NCBI GenBank assembly: GCA_965370265.1
Contig: CBDUSL010000006.1
Span: forward strand, 1-27,926
Length of the DNA: 27,926 nucleotides
Origin: CBDUSL01 sp965370265
Lineage (GTDB): Bacteria; Patescibacteriota; Patescibacteriia; JAXHNJ01
Direction: 5' to 3'
Shown here: positions 1 through 8,712 of the stretch, one piece after another
Position numbering within the stretch: position 1 is the first letter of the stretch
How the letters are laid out: every line of letters begins with the position of its first letter
Notes under the pieces: model-generated
Seen by the model: the letters and a program-made list of their open reading frames with translations, nothing else
What the model was told of the DNA's origin: nothing
The model's database searches: none
Made by a program: the position numbers and the translations under genes

Positions 1-1944
1 AATCTCATCCCGAATAGCAGCTGCTTTTTCAAACTCCAAATTTTTTGAAGCCAGTTGCATTTTGTTTTCCAGATCTTTAATAAGATGATGAATCTCTTCT
101 TTGGGAATTTTTTTAATATCAAAATGAATTTCTTCTTCAGCAGATTTAATCCCAGCCAGGCGGTCTTTTTGAATCGCTTTTTTAATAGACTGGGGGGTAA
201 TACCGTGCTTTTTATTGTATGCTTTTTGATATTTTCTTCTTCTGTCCGTTTCTTCTATGGCTCTTTTCATAGAGCCGGTAATTTTATCAGCGTACATAAT
301 AATACGCCCTTCCTGATGCCTGGAAGCCCGGCCCATGGTTTGAACAAGGGCTGTATCTGTCCGAAGAAAACCTTCTTTATCCGCATCAAGAATAGTGATT
401 AAAGAAACTTCCGGCAAATCCAATCCCTCTCTAAGCAAATTAATACCGACTAGAACATCATATTTGCCCATTCTTAAATCTCTTAATATTTCCAGGCGCT
501 CTAGAGTATTTATTTCGGAATGAATGTAATTTACTTTTATTTCTGCCTCGCGAAGGTACTCGGCTAGCTCTTCGGCCATTCTTTTGGTTAGAGTGGTTAC
601 CAGCACTCTTTGTTTCTTTTTTACGGTTTCTTTTATCTGATGAATAAGGTCATCAATCTGGTTTTTTGTCGGTTTTATCTCAATTGTCGGATCAAGAAGT
701 CCGGTCGGCCTGACTAATTGTTCAACAATTTGTTTTGACTTTATTTTTTCGTATTTCGCCGGGGTGGCCGATACATAAATAACCTGATTAACTTTTTTTT
801 CGTACTCTTTAAAATTCATTGGCCGGTTATCCAGGGATGACGGCAGACGAAAACCGTGTTCAATTAAAGTTTTCTTTCTTGAGCGATCGCCGACATACAT
901 AGCTCCAAGTTGGGGGACGGTCATATGAGACTCGTCAATAAAAAGGAGGAAATCTTTGGGAAAATAGTTAAATAAATTATAGGGAACTTGACCTGGTTTG
1001 CGGCCGTCAAAATAACGGGAATAATTTTCAATCCCTGAACAAAAACCTGTGCTTTTTATCATTTCCAGATCGTAGTTAGTCCTTTGTTCAAGTCTTTCCG
1101 CTTCCAATAATTTATTCTGCTTTTTCAATTCACCCAACCTGGTTATTAATTCATTTTTTATTTCTCGTATTTCTTCATCAACGTTTTTCCAGGCAGTGAC
1201 ATAGTGGTTAGCCGGATAAATGTCTATTTCTTTTAATTTATTCAGTATTTCGGAAGTAAGAGAATCAAAGAAAAATATTTTTTCTACTTTATTTCCGGAA
1301 AATTGAATTTTGATTCCTTCTTCCCGGGCCGAGGCCGGGTAAATATCAATCGTGTCACCTTTTACTCTAAAGGTTCCTCTTCGAAAATCTATTTCGTTTC
1401 TTTCATACTGGATATTTGTAAGTTGTTTTAAAAAGTATGTTCTTTTTTTAATTTCTCCAACTTTAATATTTACTTTTAATTTTTTATAAATACCGGGGGA
1501 ACCCAAACCATAAATACAGGAAACAGATGCGACAATAATAACATCATCACGTCTCAAAAGGTCAGCCGTGGAAGCATGGCGCAAACGATCAATCTCTTCG
1601 TTGATATTAGTTTCCTTGGCAATATACGTGTCAGTCCGGGGAATATATACTTCCGGCTGGTAATAATCATAGTAAGAGACAAAATAATTGACGGCGTTTT
1701 TGGGAAAGAATTGCTTAAATTCAGAGGCGAGCTGAGCGGCCAGGGTTTTGTTATGAGAAATGATCAAAGTCGGTTTCTGCACTTTTTCTATAATATTGGC
1801 CATAGTAAAAGTCTTGCCTGAGCCGGTTACTCCAAGCAAAGTTTGATCGGTTATTTTTTTCTTTAAACCAGCCACTAATTTCTTAATGGCTTGGGGTTGA
1901 TCTCCCTTGGGTCTAAATTTTGAAATCAGCTTAAATTTGGGCAT
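1..1944 (-). CDS. uvrB: UvrABC system protein B, C-terminus cut by window edge
   Basis: Excision-repair helicase subunit: UvrB is loaded on damaged DNA by UvrA, opens the duplex with its beta-hairpin and recruits UvrC. The reverse-strand reading frame is open for 648 codons from the ATG at 1944 to the window edge. Visible in order are the start MPKFKLISKFRPKGDQPQAI, Walker A GVTGSGKT (residues 38-45), the hairpin region with YYDYYQPEVYIP, the SVSCIYGLG block, helicase motif VI as QTMGRASR, and a C-terminal UVR domain (ENKMQLASKNLEFEKAAAIR) that would contact UvrC. Only about 10-20 residues should be missing. The stretch before motif VI reads FLRTDTALVQ where E. coli-type proteins have FLRSERSLIQ, a lineage variation that keeps the Q and R finger residues. 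The gene is transcribed away from the surface-protein genes and has its own promoter. Confidence 0.97.
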   Translation of the reverse strand, partial: MPKFKLISKFRPKGDQPQAIKKLVAGLKKKITDQTLLGVTGSGKTFTMANIIEKVQKPTLIISHNKTLAAQLASEFKQFFPKNAVNYFVSYYDYYQPEVYIPRTDTYIAKETNINEEIDRLRHASTADLLRRDDVIIVASVSCIYGLGSPGIYKKLKVNIKVGEIKKRTYFLKQLTNIQYERNEIDFRRGTFRVKGDTIDIYPASAREEGIKIQFSGNKVEKIFFFDSLTSEILNKLKEIDIYPANHYVTAWKNVDEEIREIKNELITRLGELKKQNKLLEAERLEQRTNYDLEMIKSTGFCSGIENYSRYFDGRKPGQVPYNLFNYFPKDFLLFIDESHMTVPQLGAMYVGDRSRKKTLIEHGFRLPSSLDNRPMNFKEYEKKVNQVIYVSATPAKYEKIKSKQIVEQLVRPTGLLDPTIEIKPTKNQIDDLIHQIKETVKKKQRVLVTTLTKRMAEELAEYLREAEIKVNYIHSEINTLERLEILRDLRMGKYDVLVGINLLREGLDLPEVSLITILDADKEGFLRTDTALVQTMGRASRHQEGRIIMYADKITGSMKRAIEETDRRRKYQKAYNKKHGITPQSIKKAIQKDRLAGIKSAEEEIHFDIKKIPKEEIHHLIKDLENKMQLASKNLEFEKAAAIRDEI

Positions 1945-1985
1945 ATGGATTTAATCATCTTGTTAACTAAAATTAATTAATAAAT

Positions 1986-2003
1986 CCTGAGCTTGCCGAA
2001 GGG
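1986..2003. repeat. Dispersed CCTGAGC...GAAGGG repeat, copy 1
   Basis: An 18-base sequence starting CCTGAGC and ending CGAAGGG lies between the uvrB start and its promoter. A relative with the same ends sits at 8654-8673. Short repeats of this CTGAGC-N-GAAGG type are scattered in intergenic DNA of many bacteria, including CPR genomes. It would be transcribed in the uvrB 5' leader. Its function is unknown. Confidence 0.55.
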
Positions 2004-2046
2004 TGGGTTTGAATTTTGAGGTTAACTGAAATTTCATGGCGCATCT

Positions 2047-2075
2047 ATTATAGCCGATTTTTCTATTAGGAACAA
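2047..2075 (-). promoter_or_regulatory. Promoter of uvrB
   Basis: On the minus strand a -35-like TTGTTC (2075-2070) is followed after exactly 17 bases by a perfect -10 TATAAT (2052-2047). Transcription would start near 2040, giving uvrB a leader of about 95 bases that contains the dispersed repeat. Confidence 0.6.
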
Positions 2076-2115
2076 TGGAATGGATATAATGGGATTTAGC
2101 AAAAATTCAACAGAC

Positions 2116-2124
2116 TGCTATAAT
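2116..2124 (+). promoter_or_regulatory. Extended -10 promoter of the heparinase-like gene
   Basis: TGCTATAAT is a perfect extended -10 (TGnTATAAT). The start point would fall at about 2131-2132, on the gene's own ATG codons (2129 and 2132), so the mRNA would be leaderless or nearly so. A second TATAAT at 2085-2090 offers an alternative start with a leader of about 30 bases. There is no clear -35 or Shine-Dalgarno sequence. Confidence 0.5.
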
Positions 2125-2128
2125 AAAG

Positions 2129-4519
2129 ATGATGAATAATAAGGGAAAAATCGCTATTTCTCTTCTAGTTGCCACTGTTTTAGTGGCAACAGGCTTTTTG
2201 TATTTTTATAAGCCTAAGACTATAGAAGCGAGCATAGCCATCCATCCCCGTCTTTTATTTTCTGAAGATGAAATACCAAATTTAAGGCAAAAAATAAATG
2301 ACGGTTTTGGAGAAGATGACGCCGCTTTTGACCGGGTTATTTATTATGCGGACATTATAGTTAATTATTCGTATGCCTCCCAGTGGGCGGGGAGTAATCA
2401 GGGCCTTATTAATATTCCTATTTTGGGAGTGGCTTATCATCTTTCTGATGAATCAAACCCAAATAAATCTGAATATCAGGAAAAATGTAAAGGAGCAGTT
2501 CTCTTTTTGGCTGATACTTATGATAATGATCAAGATCCTCACTGGGCTGCCCATAGAATTTATTCAATGTCTCTCGGTTTTGACATGTGTTTTGACAATG
2601 CTTCAGAAGAAGAAAAAAGTACAATGGTAACGGAAATGCAAAGCCTCTTGACCTATATTAGTGACAAAGGTGCTTGGCCATCTTGGGGTTGGGAAACTAA
2701 AAAATACCGCCCCTATACTAATAACGGCGGAGTAATAGCAGGAAGCTCAGTTGGCTTGGCTTCCATTGCTTTTAGGGGCGAAGGTGTAGAGGATACTCTT
2801 CTGGATAAAGCCCTAGCCTATTCGGAAGCTGTTCTTGATATTAATCTTAATAGTATTTTTGGCGAAGACGGATCATATAATGAAGGCGTTCTATACGCTG
2901 GTTTTGCCATGCGCTTTTTCTCTTCTTATATAGAAGCGAGAGAAAGATATGATGGTTATGATTATGGAGAATTACCTCAAATAAGTGAAATAGTCAATTG
3001 GCTGGCTTATGGAATAAGGCCAAATTATTATTCATATATTAATAATTTAAATGATGCTCTCAGGGGTACTTTCCCCCTATCTTTATATAATGGAATTTTG
3101 GATTGGTCTCAAGGAAAGTATAATAGTACAATTGCAAAATGGTTATGGGAAAAGGAAGCATGGGTTGGCCGCAGCCTTTGGGGGATTAATGTTGATAATG
3201 TGGCCACAGTCTTATGGGGTCAGGATATTGAACCCGCCGACCCTAATCAGATTTTACCCGATTCCAAACTATTTTCTCATCGTGGGCTTTACTATTATCG
3301 CACTGGTTGGCCGACTGTAGACCAGACAGAAACAAATGATTCGGTTTTTTCTCTTTTTGCCGGTAAATTTTACGGCGGTCACGCCCAGGAAGATCAGGGT
3401 AATTTTACTCTTTGGTCAAAAGGAGAAGATTTTATCGTTGATTCCGGTTATGGAGCTACTAATTGGGATGCACATAGTATCGTGGCTGTTGATGACGCCG
3501 GCCAGCATAATGCAGGCAGTTCGATCGGTACAGACGGTAATATTGCCCATCATCTAATAAATCCTTTTGCAGATTATTTGTATGCGGATATTAAATCGGC
3601 CTATGATACACACAGTGAGTTTAATAATTATGGAGTCCCCTTTCTGGATGAAATATGGATTGAGGATACGGATTGGTCCTGGGGACTGGTTGGCGCCAAC
3701 CCCGTCGAAAAAGCTAATCGTTATGTTTTGACCGTAAAAAAAAGTGAAGTAGGCGAATACTTTGTTATTTTTGATGATATAAATAAAGACGGTTTAACTC
3801 ATAAGTATGACTGGACATTTCATTCCGGTCTTAATAATAGTATTAATACAAGCCAAAACCCAATTACAATTACCGGCAGTAATAAAGGCAATAAATTGGA
3901 TATCTATTTTGCTAATCCTGATTTCTCCAATTTAAGCTTTACGGAAGAAAATCATGTCACTGGGAATTCAGATGGCAACAACAAAAGAATATTGGCCACT
4001 TATAATAATGTGGTTAATCCTGAGTTTTTTACGATTCTTTTTCCTCGGCCTTCGACTGATATAGAACCTGATTTTACCCTGACAGATTTAGAAATAGATA
4101 ACGGACGAGGGGTAAAGTTAGCCTGGGACGGGAATATAAATGACTATATTTTTTATAAAAGAACAGATACTATTTCTTCCCAAAATATTGAAAGCAACGG
4201 CAAGTTTACATTGATCAGAAAAAATGGTGATGATTTAACCAAATTTAGTTTATCGGAAGGCAGTTCTTTAACTATTAACGAAGTTAGTATTATTACATCT
4301 AACACAGAGGGAGTGAGTGTGGCCAGTGACGGAGCCACTATTAGTATTAGTGAATCTTCTGCTGAATATACGATTTATGGCCCTAATGTTACCGTGGTAG
4401 TTGATAATGAAGGGGAGCCAGTCAGTTTTGAACAATATCTTGACTATGTTTATATAAACATAGAAGCGCCGGCAGACGAAACTTTACCGGCGACAATTAC
4501 CGACTTAAATGCTTCTTAA
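2129..4519 (+). CDS. Secreted/anchored heparinase II/III-like protein
   Basis: 796-residue protein probably acting outside the membrane on an anionic polysaccharide, although no substrate can be read from sequence. A short hydrophobic N-terminal segment (about residues 9-27) is a signal or anchor. HPRLLFSEDEIPNLRQKI (about 39-56) opens the alpha/alpha-toroid typical of alginate lyase/heparinase proteins. HRGLYYYRTGW followed by YGGHAQEDQGNF (H418, D422) marks the heparinase II/III C-terminal beta-sandwich. The C-terminus (about 780-796) ends PATITDLNAS, which is the first strand of a fibronectin type III domain cut off by a TAA. The next ORF continues in the same frame immediately after that stop. 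ATG at 2129 and 2132 are both possible starts. Other polysaccharide-lyase families with this fold remain possible. Confidence 0.8.
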   Translation: MMNNKGKIAISLLVATVLVATGFLYFYKPKTIEASIAIHPRLLFSEDEIPNLRQKINDGFGEDDAAFDRVIYYADIIVNYSYASQWAGSNQGLINIPILGVAYHLSDESNPNKSEYQEKCKGAVLFLADTYDNDQDPHWAAHRIYSMSLGFDMCFDNASEEEKSTMVTEMQSLLTYISDKGAWPSWGWETKKYRPYTNNGGVIAGSSVGLASIAFRGEGVEDTLLDKALAYSEAVLDINLNSIFGEDGSYNEGVLYAGFAMRFFSSYIEARERYDGYDYGELPQISEIVNWLAYGIRPNYYSYINNLNDALRGTFPLSLYNGILDWSQGKYNSTIAKWLWEKEAWVGRSLWGINVDNVATVLWGQDIEPADPNQILPDSKLFSHRGLYYYRTGWPTVDQTETNDSVFSLFAGKFYGGHAQEDQGNFTLWSKGEDFIVDSGYGATNWDAHSIVAVDDAGQHNAGSSIGTDGNIAHHLINPFADYLYADIKSAYDTHSEFNNYGVPFLDEIWIEDTDWSWGLVGANPVEKANRYVLTVKKSEVGEYFVIFDDINKDGLTHKYDWTFHSGLNNSINTSQNPITITGSNKGNKLDIYFANPDFSNLSFTEENHVTGNSDGNNKRILATYNNVVNPEFFTILFPRPSTDIEPDFTLTDLEIDNGRGVKLAWDGNINDYIFYKRTDTISSQNIESNGKFTLIRKNGDDLTKFSLSEGSSLTINEVSIITSNTEGVSVASDGATISISESSAEYTIYGPNVTVVVDNEGEPVSFEQYLDYVYINIEAPADETLPATITDLNAS

Positions 4520-6289
4520 ATGAAATTATTTCATATGGAATTAATAAAGAAAAAGAAACTAGAAGTAAAAACTGAGACACGTCTTGGGATTAGTGCGGAT
4601 ATTTTACTAGTACAGAAATTATTTTTAGGGACCTATTATTTAATGGCTGTATCAGGAATATTTATTGCCATTATCTTTTTAGTAATAGCTTTTATGAGTA
4701 TCCCGGCCGGGACACAAGCTAATCTGGTTGTACAAAGTACTAATTCAGTTACTCTAACCTGGATGGCCCCAGGAGATGATAACAATGTAGGCCAAGCGGA
4801 AGTTTATGATATTCGTTATTCAACTTCATCTATCACCGAAGATAACTGGCCATCAGCCATTCAGGCTTCAAATCCGCCAGACCCGCAAATAGCCGGAAGT
4901 GCGGAGACTATTACTATAACCGGCTTGTCTCCTGATACTTTTTATTACTTTGCCATTAAAACTAAGGACGATGCCGATAACTGGTCAGCCCTATCCAACA
5001 TTGCCACTAAAAAAACAGCTGCTCCAGAACTCTGCGAAACTAATTGGTCTTGTACAGCCTGGTCGGACTGCGAGAATAGTTTTAAGACAAGAATTTGCAC
5101 CGATACTAATAATTGTGACACAGATAACGATAAACCAGATGAGCAAATTACTTGTACTATGCCGGTTATATCGGATGAACCGGAAACATGTAACGAAGAC
5201 TGGTCTTGTACGGCTTGGTCAGAATGTAGCGGTGCAGCAATGACCAGGTCTTGTATTGATTTAAATAATTGTGGCACTAATAGTAATAAGCCGAAGGTAT
5301 CGGTTTCTTGCGGCGTTGGGGAAGAGGAAATAGATGACCACCAGAGATTATTGGCGGTAACTCCTTCTTCGCATGGTGGTCCTCATCTAAAATTATATGA
5401 TGAAAACTTTGATTTGTACGCCCAGTTTTTTACCTATGACCCCAGTTTTAGAAATGGGGTAAATACAGCCCTGGGAGATATAGATGGGGATGGTGAGGCA
5501 GAAGTTATTACCGGGACCGGACCGGGCTCTGCTCCCCATGTTAGAGTTTTTGACACTAAGGGAAGTTTGCGTTACCAATTTTTTGCCTATCCCGAACATT
5601 TTAGAATTGGTCTTTCGGTAGCGGTGGCTGATGTTAATGGGGACGGGCGTGATGAAATTATTATTGCCCCGCAGGATAAAGGCGGACCGCATGTAAGAGT
5701 ACTAACTCTGGATACCCAGCAGAATAAATTTGTCCTCTATAAAGAATTTTTCGCCTACCCCGAACGTTTTAGAATGGGAGTTAATGTTGCCGCGGGCGAT
5801 TTAAACAATAATGGCTTGGCAGAAATAATAGTAGCACCGCGAAATGTTGGCGGACCCCATATCAGGATTTATGAATATAATCCGGTGACCAATCGATTGG
5901 CTCTAAAAAACCAGTTCTTTGCTTATGATTTTGGTTTTCGCGGCGGTGTGAGCTTGGCGATTGGCGATGTTGATAATGACGGAATAAATAATATTATTAC
6001 TGGAGCCGGACCCACGGGAGGCCCCCATATCCGGGTTTTTGACCATCAGGGAAATTATAAATACCAATTTTTTGCCGCTTCCTCTAATTTCCGGGGCGGG
6101 GTGGATGTGGCTGCTTTTGATTATGACCGGGACGGAGCTGACGAAGTAATAACCGGTGCCTGGTCTAGGGGAGCACCCGGAGTTAAGGTTTTTGATTTTA
6201 ATCTAAACAATAAATATTTTAGTGAAGCTAATTTCTTTTATGCCTATGACCCGTTATATACTTGGGGCATTAGGGTGGCCGGTTATTAG
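4520..6289 (+). CDS. Membrane-anchored FN3 / TSP1-like / FG-GAP beta-propeller surface protein
   Basis: 589 residues. A basic N-terminus and one hydrophobic segment (about 38-60) form a signal anchor. An FN3 domain follows (about 66-165: SVTLTWMAPGDD, YDIRYSTSS, LSPDTFYYFAI). Next come two Cys-rich repeats of the pattern WSCTAWSxC...TRxCxDxNNC (about 171-215 and 228-268), resembling thrombospondin type 1 repeats. Then six FG-GAP/VCBS-like units (about 275-589) share FFAY..FR.GV..A.GD.D.DG..EII....GGPH.RV. Five DxDxDG-type putative Ca2+ loops are visible (DIDGDG, DVNGDG, DLNNNG, DVDNDG, DYDRDG). The first strand (RLLAVTPS) and last strand (WGIRVAGY) could close a six-bladed propeller. This is likely a cell-surface adhesion or binding protein. 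It begins one codon after the stop of the upstream gene, in the same frame, and lacks a Shine-Dalgarno sequence. Confidence 0.8.
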   Translation: MKLFHMELIKKKKLEVKTETRLGISADILLVQKLFLGTYYLMAVSGIFIAIIFLVIAFMSIPAGTQANLVVQSTNSVTLTWMAPGDDNNVGQAEVYDIRYSTSSITEDNWPSAIQASNPPDPQIAGSAETITITGLSPDTFYYFAIKTKDDADNWSALSNIATKKTAAPELCETNWSCTAWSDCENSFKTRICTDTNNCDTDNDKPDEQITCTMPVISDEPETCNEDWSCTAWSECSGAAMTRSCIDLNNCGTNSNKPKVSVSCGVGEEEIDDHQRLLAVTPSSHGGPHLKLYDENFDLYAQFFTYDPSFRNGVNTALGDIDGDGEAEVITGTGPGSAPHVRVFDTKGSLRYQFFAYPEHFRIGLSVAVADVNGDGRDEIIIAPQDKGGPHVRVLTLDTQQNKFVLYKEFFAYPERFRMGVNVAAGDLNNNGLAEIIVAPRNVGGPHIRIYEYNPVTNRLALKNQFFAYDFGFRGGVSLAIGDVDNDGINNIITGAGPTGGPHIRVFDHQGNYKYQFFAASSNFRGGVDVAAFDYDRDGADEVITGAWSRGAPGVKVFDFNLNNKYFSEANFFYAYDPLYTWGIRVAGY

Positions 6290-6295
6290 TATAAA

Positions 6296-6304
6296 TGTTA
6301 TAAT
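6296..6304 (+). promoter_or_regulatory. Extended -10 promoter of the ruvA operon
   Basis: TGTTATAAT is a perfect extended -10 lying seven bases after the upstream stop. The start point would be near 6311, leaving a leader of only about 12 bases before the ruvA ATG at 6323. Confidence 0.5.
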
Positions 6305-6322
6305 TATTTCGCTAATAAAAAT

Positions 6323-6907
6323 ATGATTGGTTACTTAAGAGGAAAAATTAAATATAAAGATGAAAAATGTCTGATTATTGATGTGGCCGGAGTAGGCTAC
6401 CAAGTTTTCATTTCCGGTCAAACTTTGGAAAAAATCGGCGAAGAAGAGGAAATTGAGCTTTATACATATCTTTACATAAGAGAAAACAGTGAAGAACTTT
6501 ACGGCTTTTTAAACCTGGAGGAAAAAGAATTTTTTGAACAACTTCTCAGTATTTCCGGAGTTGGGCCGAAAGGAGCTCTGGGGGTTTTGGCCATAGCCAC
6601 CATTGATACGATTAAAAAAGCGATTATACATGGCGACCCGGCCGTATTGATTAAAGTTTCCGGCATTGGCAAAAAAACCGCGGAAAGAGTGGTGATAGAA
6701 TTAAAGAACAAAATTGATATTGCCTCTATTGATGAGACAAAAGTTGCCAGCAGTGAAATTGGGGATAGCTCTGCCATTGACGCGTTGGTAGGACTGGGTT
6801 ATTCTGCTTCTGAAGCCCGTGACGCCTTGAAGGATGTTGATAAGGAAATTCAGGATGTCGAACAAAGAATTAAAGAAGCATTAAAAATATTAGGCCAGAA
6901 CAAATAG
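6323..6907 (+). CDS. ruvA: Holliday junction branch migration protein RuvA
   Basis: 194 residues, the usual family length. RuvA tetramers bind the Holliday junction and dock RuvB motors. Visible are the N-terminal OB-fold start (MIGYLRGKI, VAGVGYQVFIS, ELYGF), two helix-hairpin-helix segments (LLSISGVGPKGALGVL at about 73-88 and LIKVSGIGKKTAERVVIEL at about 109-127), and the C-terminal RuvB-binding helix domain (SSAIDALVGLGYSASEARDAL). It is followed three bases later by the FemAB gene, so it is probably the first gene of a ruvA-femAB-nucleotidyltransferase operon. RuvB is not in the window. Confidence 0.97.
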   Translation: MIGYLRGKIKYKDEKCLIIDVAGVGYQVFISGQTLEKIGEEEEIELYTYLYIRENSEELYGFLNLEEKEFFEQLLSISGVGPKGALGVLAIATIDTIKKAIIHGDPAVLIKVSGIGKKTAERVVIELKNKIDIASIDETKVASSEIGDSSAIDALVGLGYSASEARDALKDVDKEIQDVEQRIKEALKILGQNK

Positions 6908-6910
6908 AGT

Positions 6911-7918
6911 ATGGATATAAAAATAATTGAAGAAAAATCAGTTTGGGACGAGTTTATGGCTTCTCATAAGAGGAGCCAGTTTTTACAATCCTATAATTGG
7001 GGGGAGTTTAAAAAAGGGGTAGGCTTAAAGATATTTCGTTTGGCTGTTTTTGAAGAAAGGAAAATAATTTTTGCCGGCCAAATTATTAAAAGAGAGCTTC
7101 CTTTAGGTAATAGTTATCTTTATCTTCCTCGCGGGCCAATTTTTTCTAATAAATTATCCGAAGAAAAAAAACAAAAAACCTTAGATTTATTTTTAAAAGA
7201 AGTAGAAAAAATTGCAAAAAAGGAGGATTCAGTTTTTCTGAAAATTGAACCATCATTTACTGATAATAAAATTATTGATTATGAAAAAAAAGGCTTCAGA
7301 AAATCTGCATGTGTTCAGCCGCCTGACACGGTAATGGTAGAGCTTGAAAAAAGCGAAGAGGAAATACTCAAAGAGATGCATCATAAAACCCGCTATAATA
7401 TTCGTCTCGCTGAACGTAAGGGAGTGAAGGTAGAATTTTCAGAAAATCCAGAAGAAGTAGATAAATTTTTTGAACTAACCAAGTTTGTCAACGAACGGGA
7501 GGGGATTTGCTGCTTCTCAAAAAACTATTATCAGAAAATGGTAGAAGAGTTTAAGAAAGATGGAAATATATTCTTTGCCAAGGGAATTTATCAGGGAAAA
7601 ACTATTGTTATTAATCTGTTAATTAGTTATGGCGATACGGTTGTTTATAATCATGGAGCCTCCGCTAATGAATACAGAAATGTGATGGCTCCTCATTTGG
7701 TCCAATGGGAGACAATAAAAAAAGCGAAAAAAGAAAGTTATAAATATTATGATTTTCGAGGAATAGCCCCGACTGACAACCCAAAACATAAATGGGCCGG
7801 GATTACCCGTTTTAAAAAGGGTTATTCCAATAAAGTGGTAAGTTGTGAGGGGGCCTATGACTTAGTTTTCAAATCGTTCATATACCAAATATATTTATTA
7901 GGAAAGAAAATAAAATGA
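6911..7918 (+). CDS. FemAB-family peptidoglycan bridge aminoacyltransferase
   Basis: 335 residues with the twin GNAT-like fold of Fem proteins, which use aminoacyl-tRNA to add amino acids to the stem peptide of lipid II. Seen are SQFLQSYNWGEFKK near the N-terminus, LYLPRGPIF (about 75), the conserved MHHKTRYNIRLAERKGV (about 156-172), YNHGAS, PHLVQWETIKKA, and the C-terminal YYDFRGIAPT and HKWAGITRFKKGY blocks. The typical coiled-coil insertion of FemA/FemB is not evident, which is closer to the FemX/short type. The stop overlaps the next start as ATGA (7915-7918), so the two are translationally coupled. The amino acid donor cannot be predicted. Confidence 0.88.
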   Translation: MDIKIIEEKSVWDEFMASHKRSQFLQSYNWGEFKKGVGLKIFRLAVFEERKIIFAGQIIKRELPLGNSYLYLPRGPIFSNKLSEEKKQKTLDLFLKEVEKIAKKEDSVFLKIEPSFTDNKIIDYEKKGFRKSACVQPPDTVMVELEKSEEEILKEMHHKTRYNIRLAERKGVKVEFSENPEEVDKFFELTKFVNEREGICCFSKNYYQKMVEEFKKDGNIFFAKGIYQGKTIVINLLISYGDTVVYNHGASANEYRNVMAPHLVQWETIKKAKKESYKYYDFRGIAPTDNPKHKWAGITRFKKGYSNKVVSCEGAYDLVFKSFIYQIYLLGKKIK

Positions 7919-8631
7919 TAAAAAAAGTAGTTGTTTCAGCGGCCGGAAGAGGCACTCGTATGGGTAATCTTACTCTGGATAAACCAAAACATTTATTGGA
8001 AATATCCGGCAAACCTTTTCTTTATTATTTATTAAGAAGGCTAGAGTCGGCTGGTTTTTCTGAAATGATCATGGTAGTGGGCTACAAAAAAGAATTATTT
8101 AATGATTTTATTAAAAAATATTCCTTTAATTTGACTATTGTTGACCAGCAGGAAAACTGTGGTGATGATTACGGAACGGCCATTCCCATTAAAGCGGTGA
8201 GGAAATTAGTTGGTCAGGATAATTTTGTGGCCGTCGCTGGTGATAATTTATATTCAGTGCGTGATTTAAAAAAGGCCCAAAAAGAGGACAACCTGAATTA
8301 TATTGGCGGCTTAAAAATTACCGGCGGGGGAAGATTCGGCCATTTGGAGATGGATAATAGCGGTTACTTAAAAAATATTATTGAGAAACCGGAGGAATAC
8401 CCCAAAGGAGAAAGAATTATTAATTGTAGTTTATATAAGTTTACTCCGGAAATATTTTCGGCTATTAATCGAGTTGGCCTTTCTCCGCGTAATGAGTATG
8501 AAATAACAGACGCAATAAGATTTTTAGCTAAAGACAAAAAGGTAAAGCTTATTGAGCTTGAGGATTTTTGGCTTGATTTTGGCCGGCCGGAAGATATTGA
8601 GAAACTCGCCCAGCATCTTGGTAGCGAATAA
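7915..8631 (+). CDS. Sugar-phosphate nucleotidyltransferase
   Basis: 238 residues, a single NTP_transferase domain of the GlmU/RmlA/mannose-1-phosphate guanylyltransferase type, which joins NTP and sugar-1-phosphate. The signature is VVSAAGRGTRMGNLTLDKPK (about residues 5-24), with the GxGTRxG nucleotide loop and the catalytic lysine context KPKHLLEISGKP. Downstream are AVAGDNLY (metal-binding Asp), IIEKPEEYPKGERIINCSLY and the C-terminal DFWLDFGRPEDIEKL. No left-handed beta-helix follows, so it is not bifunctional GlmU. Coupling to the FemAB gene suggests an envelope-precursor role; the sugar is unknown. Confidence 0.88.
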   Translation: MIKKVVVSAAGRGTRMGNLTLDKPKHLLEISGKPFLYYLLRRLESAGFSEMIMVVGYKKELFNDFIKKYSFNLTIVDQQENCGDDYGTAIPIKAVRKLVGQDNFVAVAGDNLYSVRDLKKAQKEDNLNYIGGLKITGGGRFGHLEMDNSGYLKNIIEKPEEYPKGERIINCSLYKFTPEIFSAINRVGLSPRNEYEITDAIRFLAKDKKVKLIELEDFWLDFGRPEDIEKLAQHLGSE

Positions 8632-8653
8632 TATTTGAGGCTTCTCGAAGTGA

Positions 8654-8673
8654 CCCTGAGCGACAGCGAAGGG
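8654..8673. repeat. Dispersed CCCTGAGC...GAAGGG repeat, copy 2
   Basis: A 20-base CCCTGAGCGACAGCGAAGGG core has the same ends as the copy at 1986-2003. It is embedded in a longer stretch (8637-8690) with CTTCTCGAAG before it and a GGGG-ATCGAAGA-CCCC mini-hairpin (8671-8686) after it. It sits at the boundary between the nucleotidyltransferase gene and the tRNA-associated cassette. It is non-coding. Confidence 0.55.
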
Positions 8674-8692
8674 GATCGAAGACCCCGCACAC

Positions 8693-8707
8693 GCCCCTAT
8701 AGTTCAA
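8693..8707 (+). repeat. Left direct repeat: orphan copy of tRNA-Arg 5' end
   Basis: Fifteen bases identical to tRNA-Arg positions 1-15. The match stops at 8708 (C against T in the tRNA) and just before 8693 (C against T). No tRNA structure follows, so this is not a second tRNA gene. Confidence 0.85.
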
Positions 8708-8712
8708 CGTCC

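Noticed and set aside
55..402. Plus-strand ORF opposite uvrB, and others at 1576-1821, 4945-5277 (-), 16616-16873 (-) and similar
   Set aside because: They lie antisense or out of frame to well-supported genes and show no domain, start signal or codon pattern of their own.
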